This document shows positions 17,016-25,219 of a stretch of DNA of 64,000 nucleotides, in pieces. The DNA comes from Anaerolineales bacterium (GTDB taxonomy: Bacteria > Chloroflexota > Anaerolineae > Anaerolineales > Villigracilaceae), in assembly GCA_014860745.1 (NCBI GenBank), contig JACZJC010000010.1, forward strand, positions 57,435-121,434. Direction: 5' to 3'. The notes under the pieces are model-generated. The model ran no database searches. It saw only the letters and a program-made list of their open reading frames with translations, and was not told the origin of the DNA. The first letter of the stretch is position 1. Every line of letters starts with the position of its first letter. The position numbers and the translations under genes are program-made.

Positions 17016-18140
17016 CTAATTCTCGAACACAAACTGACCGTTCTTGTAGAATAACTCGCCATCCACCAGAATTTCGGAATCCGTGCGCATGTCGCAGATC
17101 ATGTCCCAGTGAATGGAACTCTTATTCTTTGAACCAGTTTCGGGGTAGCCTGCGCCGAGCGCCATGTGGAAAGATCCGCCGATCTTCTCGTCGAAAAGAA
17201 TATTACCCGTAAATCGTTGAATGTCAAAATTCGTTCCAATGGCAAACTCGCCAAGGTGACGCGAGCCGCCATCGCTTTCGAGGGTCTTGAGCAGGAAATC
17301 CTGATTCTTTTCGGCAGTGGCTCTTTCCACCCGCCCATTGGTGAAGGTTAATTCAGCGCCTTCCACGCTCGTGCCGCCGTAGTTTGCGGGGTAGGTGAAT
17401 TTCACCCAGCCGTTGACCGAATCTTCCACGGGACCGGTGTAGATCTCGCCGTCGGGCATGTTGAAGGTGCCGAACGAATTCATGAACGTGCGGCCTTTGA
17501 CGGAGAGAGTCAGGTCCACATTCGGTCCACGCAGAACGACCTGGCTCTTGCCCTTCATGAAGTCCACCGCAGACTGCTGCTTCTGTTCCACACTCTTCCA
17601 AAACGCGATCGGATTCTCTTCGTTGGAGTGGACGGCGCCAAAAACGAAGTCTTCATATTCCTTCAGGCTCATGCTGGCATCCTGTGCATAGGCCTCGGTG
17701 GGGTAAAGGGTGGTTACCCATTTGAAGGAACCCTCTGCACCGCGCCGGAATTGCGACTCGGTAATAACCGAAGTTGCTTTGCTGCGCCGCTGGATTTTTG
17801 CGGGATCGATGTTCGTGGTGCCCTTTGTGTTCGTGGCTGAATGAATGCGGATGCGCCCTTCGAACTGGTCATACGCCAGTTTGTAAAAGGTCGGCACGAA
17901 ATCGAGCTGGGTATCCTTTGCATAGGTCAAATACATTTCATCCTGGCTGAACGGCATCATGCCGGGCAGGGCCATCATCAAATGCGGATGCCCGCCTTTT
18001 TCCAGGATTTGGACATACAATTCTCGTAAGAGTGGTTCAGCGGCGGTCGTGCCTTCGAGCAGGATGCGGTCACCGGGTGCAACGCGCGCAGAATGCTGCA
18101 CTAAAATATTCGCAAATTTTGAAACACGGGGGTCTGCCAA
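17016..18140 (-). CDS. M29 family aminopeptidase (AmpS/PepS type)
   Basis: A 374-residue cytosolic metallo-aminopeptidase, removing N-terminal residues from peptides. The dinuclear metal site can be traced as Glu in PDGEIYTGPVEDSVNG, Glu in LGEFAIG, His in GGSFHMALG, and His and Asp in SIHWDMICDM; FTYPANY fits the family too. I chose TTG 18140 (MADPRVSKFANIL) because AGGAG stands 7 bases upstream; the longer TTG 18167 has no RBS and adds nine residues that do not belong to the family start. It is convergent with pfkA and divergent from the radical SAM gene. Confidence 0.88.
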   Translation of the reverse strand: MADPRVSKFANILVQHSARVAPGDRILLEGTTAAEPLLRELYVQILEKGGHPHLMMALPGMMPFSQDEMYLTYAKDTQLDFVPTFYKLAYDQFEGRIRIHSATNTKGTTNIDPAKIQRRSKATSVITESQFRRGAEGSFKWVTTLYPTEAYAQDASMSLKEYEDFVFGAVHSNEENPIAFWKSVEQKQQSAVDFMKGKSQVVLRGPNVDLTLSVKGRTFMNSFGTFNMPDGEIYTGPVEDSVNGWVKFTYPANYGGTSVEGAELTFTNGRVERATAEKNQDFLLKTLESDGGSRHLGEFAIGTNFDIQRFTGNILFDEKIGGSFHMALGAGYPETGSKNKSSIHWDMICDMRTDSEILVDGELFYKNGQFVFEN

Positions 18141-18303
18141 TGAAAATCTCCTGATATGGAATGGCAAAATTATATCATCTTCATAATTTCAGACCATTTG
18201 AATATCATTATCTGGTCATTGTAAAAAGGTAACTTTCGTCACATGAAATTTCCCAAAAAATGGATATGATGGGTGGTAATTGGCTCATTTGCAAGGAGAA
18301 CGT

Positions 18304-19575
18304 ATGACTGTTTTATCGACAAAACCGACAACTGCCTGGGCGGAGGTGGACGAACAGGGACGCCTCATTCTTCCGCCCGGAGTTGCTCAACAATATGGGC
18401 TGAATCCTGGCTCGAAGGTTCGTCTCGACGAAGGCCACAACTTTGTCCGTATGCATCGCCCGGTGACCCATCTCACCAAAATCTACATCGAACCGACCGT
18501 CGCCTGCAACCTCGACTGCATCACCTGTTTTCGTAACGCATGGGACCAGCCCATCGGCAGGATGACCGAGGAAACCTTTGAAAGCATCCTCAATGGCTTG
18601 AAAAAAATGAACCCGATTCCCAGCGTGTATTTCGGTGGAATCGGCGAACCGCTTTTCCATGTCAAAACCATCGAGTGGATTCGGCGCATCAAGCAGGAGC
18701 TGGGCGTGAAGGTGGAACTCATCACGAATGGCACGATCCTCACCGAAAAGAAATCCCGCGAACTGATTGACGCCGGACTCGATATCCTGTGGGTTTCATT
18801 GGACGGAGCCACCCCCGAAGGATTCGCTGATGTGCGCCTGGGTGCGGAACTCCCAGTCATTCTCGAAAACCTGCGGCGTCTCTTCAAAATGCGCGGCGGT
18901 GGACACTTCCCCAAACCCGAAATTGGCATTGCCTTCGTGGCCATGAAACGCAACATCAACGACCTGCCGAAGATCATCAAACTAGGACACACCTTTGGGG
19001 CGCGATATTTTTCCGTGAGCAACGTGCAGCCTGCCACAAAGGAGATGCAGGATGACCGGCTTTACCTGCGAACGATGCGTAACATCGCTTATTTGCCGTC
19101 TCCTGTATTGCCGAAACTCAGCCTCCCCAAAATGGACTTCAATGAGGAGACCCAGGCCGCGCTGATCGAAGCCTTCAACAGCGGATGCAATGTCAGTTTT
19201 GCGGGCAACAACTGGGGCGGCGCGAACGACGTGTGCAACTTCGTCGAAAGCGGCACCATGTCAGTTGCGTGGACGGGGGATGTAAGTCCGTGCTGGCCGT
19301 TGATGCACACCCACACCAGTTATTTGCACGGCAAGCCGCGTGTTTCAAACAAGCATATCATCGGCAATGTGAGTGAAAGTTCACTGGAAGAGATTTGGCT
19401 AAGCCCTGAATACCTGGCCTATCGCGAACGCCTGCATAATTTTGTTTTTGCGCCCTGCACTTTCTGCGGCGGCTGCGATCTCTCGGAAACCAATGAGGAA
19501 GACTGCCTCGGCAACGACATTGCCCCCGTCTGCGGCGGCTGCCTGTGGGCGCAGGGGATTATTCAATGCCCGTAA
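18304..19575 (+). CDS. Radical SAM maturase of tungsten oxidoreductase (AbrB-like N-terminus, SPASM C-terminus)
   Basis: A 423-residue enzyme. Residues 10-50 look like an AbrB/SpoVT swapped-hairpin domain (AEVDEQGRLILPPGVAQQYGL). The radical SAM cluster site is C68-x3-C72-x2-C75, followed by the GGIGEP SAM-binding motif. The C-terminal SPASM-like region has many Cys (SPCWPL, CTFCGGCDL, EDCLGND, VCGGC) for auxiliary Fe-S clusters. Together with MoaD-like genes and an AOR next door, this matches the radical SAM maturase class found beside tungsten aldehyde oxidoreductases. AAGGAG lies 5 bases before ATG 18304. Its exact reaction is unknown; peptide or cofactor modification of AOR is inferred from context. 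Confidence 0.85.
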   Translation: MTVLSTKPTTAWAEVDEQGRLILPPGVAQQYGLNPGSKVRLDEGHNFVRMHRPVTHLTKIYIEPTVACNLDCITCFRNAWDQPIGRMTEETFESILNGLKKMNPIPSVYFGGIGEPLFHVKTIEWIRRIKQELGVKVELITNGTILTEKKSRELIDAGLDILWVSLDGATPEGFADVRLGAELPVILENLRRLFKMRGGGHFPKPEIGIAFVAMKRNINDLPKIIKLGHTFGARYFSVSNVQPATKEMQDDRLYLRTMRNIAYLPSPVLPKLSLPKMDFNEETQAALIEAFNSGCNVSFAGNNWGGANDVCNFVESGTMSVAWTGDVSPCWPLMHTHTSYLHGKPRVSNKHIIGNVSESSLEEIWLSPEYLAYRERLHNFVFAPCTFCGGCDLSETNEEDCLGNDIAPVCGGCLWAQGIIQCP

Positions 19576-19595
19576 GATAATTGCTAAAGTGGTTG

Positions 19596-19628
19596 GCTCG
19601 GATTATCAAATCCGAGCTTTTTATTTTC
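19596..19628 (+). terminator. Intrinsic terminator after the radical SAM gene
   Basis: A 9-bp stem (19596-19604 with 19609-19617), ATCA loop and a T-rich tail. It implies that the MoaD-like genes need their own promoter or read-through. Confidence 0.85.
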
Positions 19629-19687
19629 CATGTACCGCGACATTCATACCGCCCTGAAAATGATAAAATGTGACTGAGGATGTAAAT

Positions 19688-20014
19688 ATGCAACTTCGCT
19701 TTTACGCAAACATGCGGACAACTGTTGGTATGGCATCGCTTGAGATCAGTGACAGGGAAATCGATTCCTTTCGCAGGTTGATGTCTTTGCTGGTGGAGCA
19801 ATACCCCGAAACAGCGTTCCATTTGTTGGATGCGCGCGGCGATTTGCGGCCCGATGTGCCTGTGTATGTGGATGGGAGGAATCCGCGTTTGATGAAAGAT
19901 GGAATTGACGCTCCGCTGGAACCCGATTGTGTTGTTAGTTTTTTCTCGCCTATTTCCAGCGGGAGGATGAATGTGGAAGTATTGCGTGAGCCGGCTTTTG
20001 GCAAACAGGAGTAG
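19688..20014 (+). CDS. MoaD/ThiS-like beta-grasp protein lacking the C-terminal Gly-Gly
   Basis: A 108-residue protein with a ubiquitin-like start MQLRFYANMRTTVGMASLEI, a helix like that of MoaD, and the final strand DCVVSFFSPISSG. Sulfur carriers end in GG at this point, but here the chain continues as RMNVEVLREPAFGKQE with no terminal diglycine. It therefore cannot act as a normal adenylated sulfur carrier unless processed; it may be a structural or regulatory partner. The next gene is a canonical MoaD whose AGGAG overlaps this stop codon. Confidence 0.75.
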   Translation: MQLRFYANMRTTVGMASLEISDREIDSFRRLMSLLVEQYPETAFHLLDARGDLRPDVPVYVDGRNPRLMKDGIDAPLEPDCVVSFFSPISSGRMNVEVLREPAFGKQE

Positions 20015-20019
20015 ATAGA

Positions 20020-20298
20020 ATGAAGGTAAATTTTTTCGCAACCCTGCGTGATATTGCAGGCGGGAAAGAAGTGGTGTTTGATCTCGACCACGGTATTACT
20101 GCCCAGGAACTTCTGGAAGCCATTATTGCCAGATTCCCGCTGATGAAAAAAGAATTGCTCAATACAGACGGGCGCATGTACGGGCACGTCCACTTTTTTA
20201 TCAATGGGCGCGATGTGCAATTCACGGATGAAAAATTCGAGACAAAAATCATGCAGGAGGACACGGTCAATGTCTTTCCTGCGGTGGGCGGCGGGTAG
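20020..20298 (+). CDS. moaD: MoaD-family sulfur carrier for (tungsto)pterin
   Basis: A 92-residue beta-grasp protein, MKVNFFATLRDIAGGKEV to NVFPAVGGG. The C-terminal glycines are the site of thiocarboxylate formation used to sulfurate precursor Z into molybdopterin. AGGAG 7 bases before the ATG overlaps the preceding gene's stop, so both MoaD-like genes are coupled. Position between a radical SAM maturase and an AOR points to supply of the tungsten-bis-pterin cofactor. MoaE, MoeB and the other pterin genes are not in this window. Confidence 0.88.
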   Translation: MKVNFFATLRDIAGGKEVVFDLDHGITAQELLEAIIARFPLMKKELLNTDGRMYGHVHFFINGRDVQFTDEKFETKIMQEDTVNVFPAVGGG

Positions 20299-20307
20299 GG
20301 GGCGTAC

Positions 20308-20407
20308 CGCAAAATCTATTTTGCGCCAGTATTTGGAGAAAAGCCGTCTATTCGCAAGATAAATCTTGCGGCACGGATTAAAGGACAGGGCGACGCGCGT
20401 CGCCCTG
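20308..20407. repeat. Three successive perfect hairpins between moaD and AOR
   Basis: CGCAAAAT-CT-ATTTTGCG (20308-20325), CGCAAGAT-AA-ATCTTGCG (20353-20370), and a 22-bp self-complementary sequence at 20386-20407 beginning CAGGGCGACG. The first two resemble each other. They occupy the 176-bp gap between convergent genes and could terminate transcription from both sides; no long T run follows. Confidence 0.65.
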
Positions 20408-20474
20408 CTTTGTTGCCGGGGAGATTCTGTTTCAGGAAGCAGAATCAAGTTTCGGTTAGGAAAGAGGCGGGGTG

Positions 20475-22301
20475 TTAGATGATCTCCAATTCCTTCAGCT
20501 TGGATTCAGGCACAACGCCGTTCACCCATCCGCGCTTGTCGTAGTATTCCACGAGCATGTCATCCAGTTCGCAGACGTGGCCTTTGCTGCCGCCCATGGT
20601 GGATGGTTCAGTGGTGAAGCGTTTGGGAAGCGTGTCGCTGCCTTCGCCGAAGCCGTTCAAGTTGTTGATGTAACGTTCGAGGTTGTAAACACGCTCGCCG
20701 ACTTTGAGGAGGTCTGCTGCGGTGGTGGTGACGCCTGTCATGGCTTCATATTGCGCCGCGAATGAATCCATGGATTCGGCGAATGTGGCGAATTTGCAGA
20801 CATCCAGGCAGTCTGTGACGGTGTGGACATGCTGGAAGATAATCGTGAGTTCGCCTTTGCCTTTCCACGCAAGTGGATCGGTAATGGTGCTTGGACCCAA
20901 CACGTTGCCGATTACTTCCGCGGCTGGTGTATAAGCGCGCAGGTGACAGGCGCCGCGGTTGCTGGTGGCATAACCCAGCCCCATGGCTTTAATGCCACGC
21001 GGGTCATAGGCAGGAATCCCCATTCCCTTTACTGTCATTGCCAGTTCGGGATGACCAAAATGTGCGGCGGTGGCATTCGCGCCGTTGGCCATCACATCGC
21101 CGATGCCTTTGCGCATGGCGATCATTTGGGCGGTTTCGACCATCTTGGCGCCATCGCCCCAGCCGATTTTGCCGTCGCCGTTGGTGTAGCCTTTTTCGGA
21201 GGCTTCCATCCAAACCGAGAGCGGGTGGCCGATTTCGATGGCGTCTATGCCCATATCGTTGCAGGTATCGATCATCTTCGCCACAACGCGGATATCATCA
21301 TTGCCGCAGTTTGCGCCAGTTGACCAGGAGGGTTCATATTCCACTGATTCCATGCGCAGACCTTTGTACGGTCCGTCCTTGATCTCTACTTCCTTCTTGC
21401 AGGCCACCGGGCAGGCGTGACAGGTGGGATTGTCCACAAGGATATTGTCGTTGACATATTCACCGCTGATCTTTTCGGCATGTTCGAATGCGGTGAACTG
21501 GCTGTTCTTGGCGGGTAAACCGCCGATGACGTTGGTCATGTTCATCAACACGTTTGTGCCGTAGACGGAGAGACCACCCTTGCGCGGGGAAGTAACGACG
21601 CGTTCATCCATGATCTCAGCCAGTGCCTTGGTGTGAGCGGCCTTCCATTTATCGCGATCCTTGGCTTTAACGATCTTCTTCTCAGCTTTGATGACGATGG
21701 CTTTGAGGTTCTTGCTTCCGCCCACACAGCCGGTACCGCCGCGGCCCGAGGCGCGATCATCTTCGTTGATCCAGCACGCAAATTTGACAAGATTCTCGCC
21801 TGCCGGGCCGATTGTGATCACGGTCAAATCTTTCTCGCCGTATTTTTCCTTGAAATGCTTGATGGTGTCGTGAACGCCTTTTCCCCATACTTCCGATGCG
21901 TCCAGCAATTCCAACTTGTCGTCATGAATGTAGGCATAGGTCGGTTTGGCGGCTTTGCCTTTGAAGACCAGGCCGTCGAAGCCTGCCCAGCGTAGTCGGG
22001 CGGCAGACCAGCCCCCATGGTGAGAATCAGTTACGGTTCCAGTGAGAGGCGACTTTGTCACAACTGCCATGCGTCCGCTCATGTTGGCTTCAGAGCCAGT
22101 GAGAGGCCCGTTCATAAAGCACAAAATATTGTCGGGGGAGAGAGCGTCCACCTTTGGGCCGTTATCAAAAACGAACTTCACACCCAGGCCGCGTCCGCCG
22201 ATAAATTTTCGGGCGTCATCCTCAGGAACAGGCTTGAAATCAACTTTGCCTGCTGTGAGGTCCACCCAACCAATCCGATTTGCATATCCGCCAAGTTCCA
22301 T
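20475..22301 (-). CDS. Aldehyde:ferredoxin oxidoreductase, tungsten-dependent family
   Basis: A 608-residue cytosolic enzyme that oxidises aldehydes to acids (or the reverse) with ferredoxin, using a tungsten bis-pterin and one 4Fe-4S cluster. The cluster ligands are C294-x2-C297-x3-C301 (CHACPVAC) and probably C502 in DCLDVCKF. The N-terminal domain with FIGGRGLGVKFVFD, NILCFMNGPLTGS and HHGGWSAARLRWAGFDGLVFKG is typical of AOR. AGGAG is 7 bases before ATG 22301, and a plausible promoter lies 57 bases upstream. Which aldehyde is used cannot be read from sequence. The maturase and MoaD genes converge on it from the other strand. Confidence 0.93.
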   Translation of the reverse strand: MELGGYANRIGWVDLTAGKVDFKPVPEDDARKFIGGRGLGVKFVFDNGPKVDALSPDNILCFMNGPLTGSEANMSGRMAVVTKSPLTGTVTDSHHGGWSAARLRWAGFDGLVFKGKAAKPTYAYIHDDKLELLDASEVWGKGVHDTIKHFKEKYGEKDLTVITIGPAGENLVKFACWINEDDRASGRGGTGCVGGSKNLKAIVIKAEKKIVKAKDRDKWKAAHTKALAEIMDERVVTSPRKGGLSVYGTNVLMNMTNVIGGLPAKNSQFTAFEHAEKISGEYVNDNILVDNPTCHACPVACKKEVEIKDGPYKGLRMESVEYEPSWSTGANCGNDDIRVVAKMIDTCNDMGIDAIEIGHPLSVWMEASEKGYTNGDGKIGWGDGAKMVETAQMIAMRKGIGDVMANGANATAAHFGHPELAMTVKGMGIPAYDPRGIKAMGLGYATSNRGACHLRAYTPAAEVIGNVLGPSTITDPLAWKGKGELTIIFQHVHTVTDCLDVCKFATFAESMDSFAAQYEAMTGVTTTAADLLKVGERVYNLERYINNLNGFGEGSDTLPKRFTTEPSTMGGSKGHVCELDDMLVEYYDKRGWVNGVVPESKLKELEII

Positions 22302-22357
22302 GGTGTTTCTCCTTTTTGTAAACAAAAATAAACAGCCCACGCTGCTTTCCTATGAAA

Positions 22358-22386
22358 AGGATAGCATTCGCAAAAAATGGAGTCAA
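22358..22386 (-). promoter_or_regulatory. Promoter of the AOR gene
   Basis: On the minus strand TTGACT (22386-22381), 17-base spacer, TATCCT (22363-22358). The start would be near 22351, about 50 bases before the AOR codon 1. Confidence 0.65.
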
Positions 22387-22449
22387 TAATTAAGCTTTTC
22401 CTTAACAGAAAAGGCGACGTTTGTCATATTACGCCTGTTTTCACATGCT

Positions 22450-22480
22450 TTGCAAGTCTTCCATTGATTTGCGTTATACT
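22450..22480 (+). promoter_or_regulatory. Possible promoter of the two-domain oxidoreductase
   Basis: TATACT at 22475-22480 with TTGCAA at 22450-22455; the 19-base spacer is longer than ideal. It is the best candidate in the 256-bp divergent gap between AOR and this gene. Confidence 0.4.
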
Positions 22481-22557
22481 TTCTTGAAACGTGGTCTCGA
22501 TACAGCCTCAAAGAGTATCCGAGCTGCCCGACCACCAATCCAAAATCAAAACTAAAT

Positions 22558-24723
22558 ATGAAACAACTCCTCCAAAACATAAAAAACGGAAAAACAATTG
22601 TTGAAGATGTGCCCGTGCCAACTCCGCGCGAGGGGCAGGCACTTGTCAAAATTTCAGCCAGCCTTGTGTCTGCGGGCACCGAACGCATGGTGGTTGAATT
22701 TGCAGAAAAAAGTTACCTTGGCAAGGCGCGTTCCCGCCCAGACCTTGTAAGACAAACGCTGGATAAAGCCAAACGCGAAGGCGTAATGCCAACGGTGCAA
22801 GCGGTCTTTAATCGACTCGATCAACCGATGGCGCTTGGCTATTCCTCCGCTGGCACGATCGTTGCGCTTGGTAAAAACATGCAGGGCTTCAAGGTCGGTC
22901 AACGTGTAGCTTGTGCGGGCGGCGGCTATGCCACGCACGCCGAATACAATGTTGTGCCGCGCAATCTTTTAACGCCGCTTCCCAAAAATGTTGATTTTGA
23001 ATCCGCTACCTTCACCACCCTCGGCGCAATTGCACTGCACGGCTTTCGTTTGGCGGAACCTCAGCTCGGCGAGAACGTCGCAGTCATTGGCTTGGGTCTT
23101 TTGGGACTATTGACGATTCAAATGGCATCTGCGGCGGGATGCAACGTCCTCGGCATTGACTTGGACCCGAAGCGCATCAAGCTCGCTTCCGCTCTTGGCC
23201 TGCAAGCTGTTTCCCGTTCTCAAGCAGAATCCGCCGCTGTGGCATTCACCCTTCGACACGCTCAGGGCGGCGCCGCCAACCGCGGATTCGACTCCATCAT
23301 CATCTGCGCCGACACTCCCTCCAATGATCCCGTCGAACTCGCAGGCCTCATCGCCCGTGACCGAGCCAAAGTCGTCGCCACTGGCGCTGTGGGATTAAAC
23401 ATCCCCAGAAAAATTTACTACGAAAAAGAACTGGCCTTCATTAACTCCCGTTCCTACGGCCCTGGCCGCTACGACTCGAACTACGAAGAAAACGGAGTTG
23501 ACTATCCTATTGGATATATAAGATGGACGGAGGGGCGCAACTTCCAAGCCGTGGTGGATTTACTTTCCAGTCGAAAGTTGAAGGTCGAAAGCCTTATTTC
23601 ACATCGTTTCCCAATTGAAGATGGAGTACAAGCATACGAAGTAATCACTGGGAAGAAGAAAGAGCCGTTCTTAGGTGTTCTTCTTACTTATCCTGAAAGA
23701 AAGACGAAAGAAGAAAGAAACGTTGTATTTCCTTCCATCGTCCGCGGTCAATCGTCCATCGTCAAACTCGGCGTTCTTGGCGCGGGGCTGTTTGCTAATT
23801 CAACGCTATTGCCTGTGCTCAAAAATAATAAAGATTTTCAACTGGTCGGCATCGCTTCATCGGGCGGACTCCACGCACAGCACTCAGGCAAAAAATTTGG
23901 CTTCCAATACGCCACTTCATCCGAAGATGAAATCATCAACGACCCAAAGGTCAATACTGTTGCCATTCTCACCCGCCACGATTCTCACGCAGACTTGGTG
24001 GTGAAGGCGCTCAAAGCTGGCAAGCATGTCTTCGTTGAAAAACCACTGGCAATAACCAGTAACCAGTTATCAGTAATCAGTAAACAGTTGAAAACCAACA
24101 ACCAATCGCTTCTCACTGTCGGTTTCAATCGCAGATTTTCCCCGCTTGCGCAATCACTCAAATCTCAAATCTCCAATCTCCAGGAACCAAAGTATCTCCA
24201 CTACCGTGTCAACGCAGGCTACATCCCCCTCAACCATTGGACTCAAGACGAAGCCCTCGGCGGTGGACGGATCATCGGCGAAGCCTGTCACTTCATTGAC
24301 ATGTTGACTTTCCTCGTCGGCGCAACGCCTGTCAGCGTGACCGCGCACGCGTTGCCCAACGGCGGCAAATACCGTGAGGACAATGTCTCGATGACCTTCA
24401 CTTTCCCCGATGGATCACTTGGCGTTGTGGATTATCTCGCCAACGGCGACAAATCCATGCCCAAGGAACGGCTGGAAGTATTTTGCGAAGGCATGATCGC
24501 GGTATTGGATGACTATGTCTCGTTGACCACTGTGAAAGATGGGAAGAAGAAAGAAGAAAGAGGGGCGCAGGATAAAGGCTGGAAGGCGGAAATGGCTGCT
24601 TTTGCAAAAGCCATTAAAGGCGGAGGCGAAGCGCCGATTCCGTATGAGCAACTCGTCGGCGTGACCCAATCCACGTTTGCGGTGGTGGAGTCGATTCGAA
24701 CGGGAAATAAAATCAACATCTAA
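22558..24723 (+). CDS. Two-domain oxidoreductase: MDR (zinc-alcohol-dehydrogenase-like) fused to Gfo/Idh/MocA
   Basis: A 721-residue fusion. Residues 1-370 are a medium-chain dehydrogenase/reductase (GYSSAGTIVALG, GCNVLGIDLD after the GLGLLG nucleotide loop). Residues about 395-721 are a Gfo/Idh/MocA oxidoreductase (LGVLGAGLFANSTLLP, KAGKHVFVEKPLA, GFNRRFSP, GGGRIIGEACHFIDML). Such fusions usually accompany polysaccharide or glycoside modification genes, each half using NAD(P). The linker (23699-23762) and three surface segments are coded by 7-nt tandem repeats, and a CCCTTCGACACGCTCAGGG palindromic repeat codes TLRHAQGG within the first nucleotide-binding domain; all keep frame. Substrate unknown. 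ATG 22558 lacks a strong RBS. Confidence 0.88.
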   Translation: MKQLLQNIKNGKTIVEDVPVPTPREGQALVKISASLVSAGTERMVVEFAEKSYLGKARSRPDLVRQTLDKAKREGVMPTVQAVFNRLDQPMALGYSSAGTIVALGKNMQGFKVGQRVACAGGGYATHAEYNVVPRNLLTPLPKNVDFESATFTTLGAIALHGFRLAEPQLGENVAVIGLGLLGLLTIQMASAAGCNVLGIDLDPKRIKLASALGLQAVSRSQAESAAVAFTLRHAQGGAANRGFDSIIICADTPSNDPVELAGLIARDRAKVVATGAVGLNIPRKIYYEKELAFINSRSYGPGRYDSNYEENGVDYPIGYIRWTEGRNFQAVVDLLSSRKLKVESLISHRFPIEDGVQAYEVITGKKKEPFLGVLLTYPERKTKEERNVVFPSIVRGQSSIVKLGVLGAGLFANSTLLPVLKNNKDFQLVGIASSGGLHAQHSGKKFGFQYATSSEDEIINDPKVNTVAILTRHDSHADLVVKALKAGKHVFVEKPLAITSNQLSVISKQLKTNNQSLLTVGFNRRFSPLAQSLKSQISNLQEPKYLHYRVNAGYIPLNHWTQDEALGGGRIIGEACHFIDMLTFLVGATPVSVTAHALPNGGKYREDNVSMTFTFPDGSLGVVDYLANGDKSMPKERLEVFCEGMIAVLDDYVSLTTVKDGKKKEERGAQDKGWKAEMAAFAKAIKGGGEAPIPYEQLVGVTQSTFAVVESIRTGNKINI
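23249..23267 (+). repeat. In-frame palindromic repeat (CCCTTCGACACGCTCAGGG)
   Basis: A 19-nt sequence that matches 17 of 19 positions of a copy at 58176-58194 in rmlB. It encodes part of TLRHAQGG at about residues 230-237, a place that looks like an insertion relative to other MDR proteins. Confidence 0.65.
23699..23762 (+). repeat. Heptamer arrays in the interdomain linker
   Basis: GAAAGAC, GAAAGAA, GAAAGAA at 23699-23719, then CCATCGT, CCGCGGT, CAATCGT, CCATCGT at 23735-23762. The second family (CCATCGT) is the one that flanks the glycosyltransferase at 32.9 and 34.2 kb. Confidence 0.75.
24054..24109 (+). repeat. Eight-unit decaying heptamer array inside the Gfo/Idh/MocA half
   Basis: AACCAGT, AACCAGT, TATCAGT, AATCAGT, AAACAGT, TGAAAAC, CAACAAC, CAATCGC. 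Similarity decays along the array. It encodes TSNQLSVISKQLKTNNQS, an Asn/Gln/Ser-rich surface insertion right after the conserved VEKPLA motif. Confidence 0.78.
24160..24187 (+). repeat. Heptamer array (AAATCTC family)
   Basis: AAATCTC, AAATCTC, CAATCTC, CAGGAAC, in frame, coding KSQISNLQEP. Confidence 0.6.
24544..24564 (+). repeat. Heptamer array (AAGAAGA family)
   Basis: AAGAAGA, AAGAAGA, AAGAGGG, in frame, coding KKKEERG near the C-terminus. Confidence 0.55.
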
Positions 24724-24726
24724 AGC

Positions 24727-25185
24727 ATGGACTATTTACTCGAGCTTCGAAAATATGTGGGACATCGTCCGCTCTTGATGGTAGGGGCGACTGTTTTTAT
24801 CTTCGACGAGCAAAACCGCGTGCTCCTGCTCAAGCGGAAGGACAACGAATGCTGGGGACCGCCTGGCGGCGCAGTGGAGCCCGGTGAAGTGGTGGAGGAA
24901 GCTGCAAAACGCGAAACTCTCGAAGAGACTGGGCTCAAACTCGGAGAACTATCTTTGTACGGCATCTTCTCTGGAGATGACCAGTTCTATCGCTATCCAA
25001 ATGGGGACGAAGTCCACAACGTGACCATTACCTATATCTCCCACGTCCAGGGTGGACAAGTCCGCATCAGCCCCGAGCACATCGATTGGAAATATTTTCC
25101 GCTAGGAGAGCTTCCCTCCGAAATCAGCCCGCCGATTATTCCCATACTTAAGAAAATCCTCACAGACTTTGCAGGTAAGTCGTAA
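24727..25185 (+). CDS. NUDIX hydrolase
   Basis: A 152-residue hydrolase of nucleoside diphosphate linked to another moiety. The Nudix box is complete: G at GGAVEPGE, then RETLEETGL with the metal-binding REx2EE. GPPGG precedes the box. It starts 4 bases after the two-domain oxidoreductase stop and is likely in the same operon. Substrate cannot be told; roles in nucleotide clean-up or NAD/ADP-ribose turnover are possible, the latter of interest because a TIR gene follows 34 bases downstream. Confidence 0.9.
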   Translation: MDYLLELRKYVGHRPLLMVGATVFIFDEQNRVLLLKRKDNECWGPPGGAVEPGEVVEEAAKRETLEETGLKLGELSLYGIFSGDDQFYRYPNGDEVHNVTITYISHVQGGQVRISPEHIDWKYFPLGELPSEISPPIIPILKKILTDFAGKS

Positions 25186-25219
25186 AATACAACTACAAAA
25201 TCCCTTTCGGGGAAACCTT

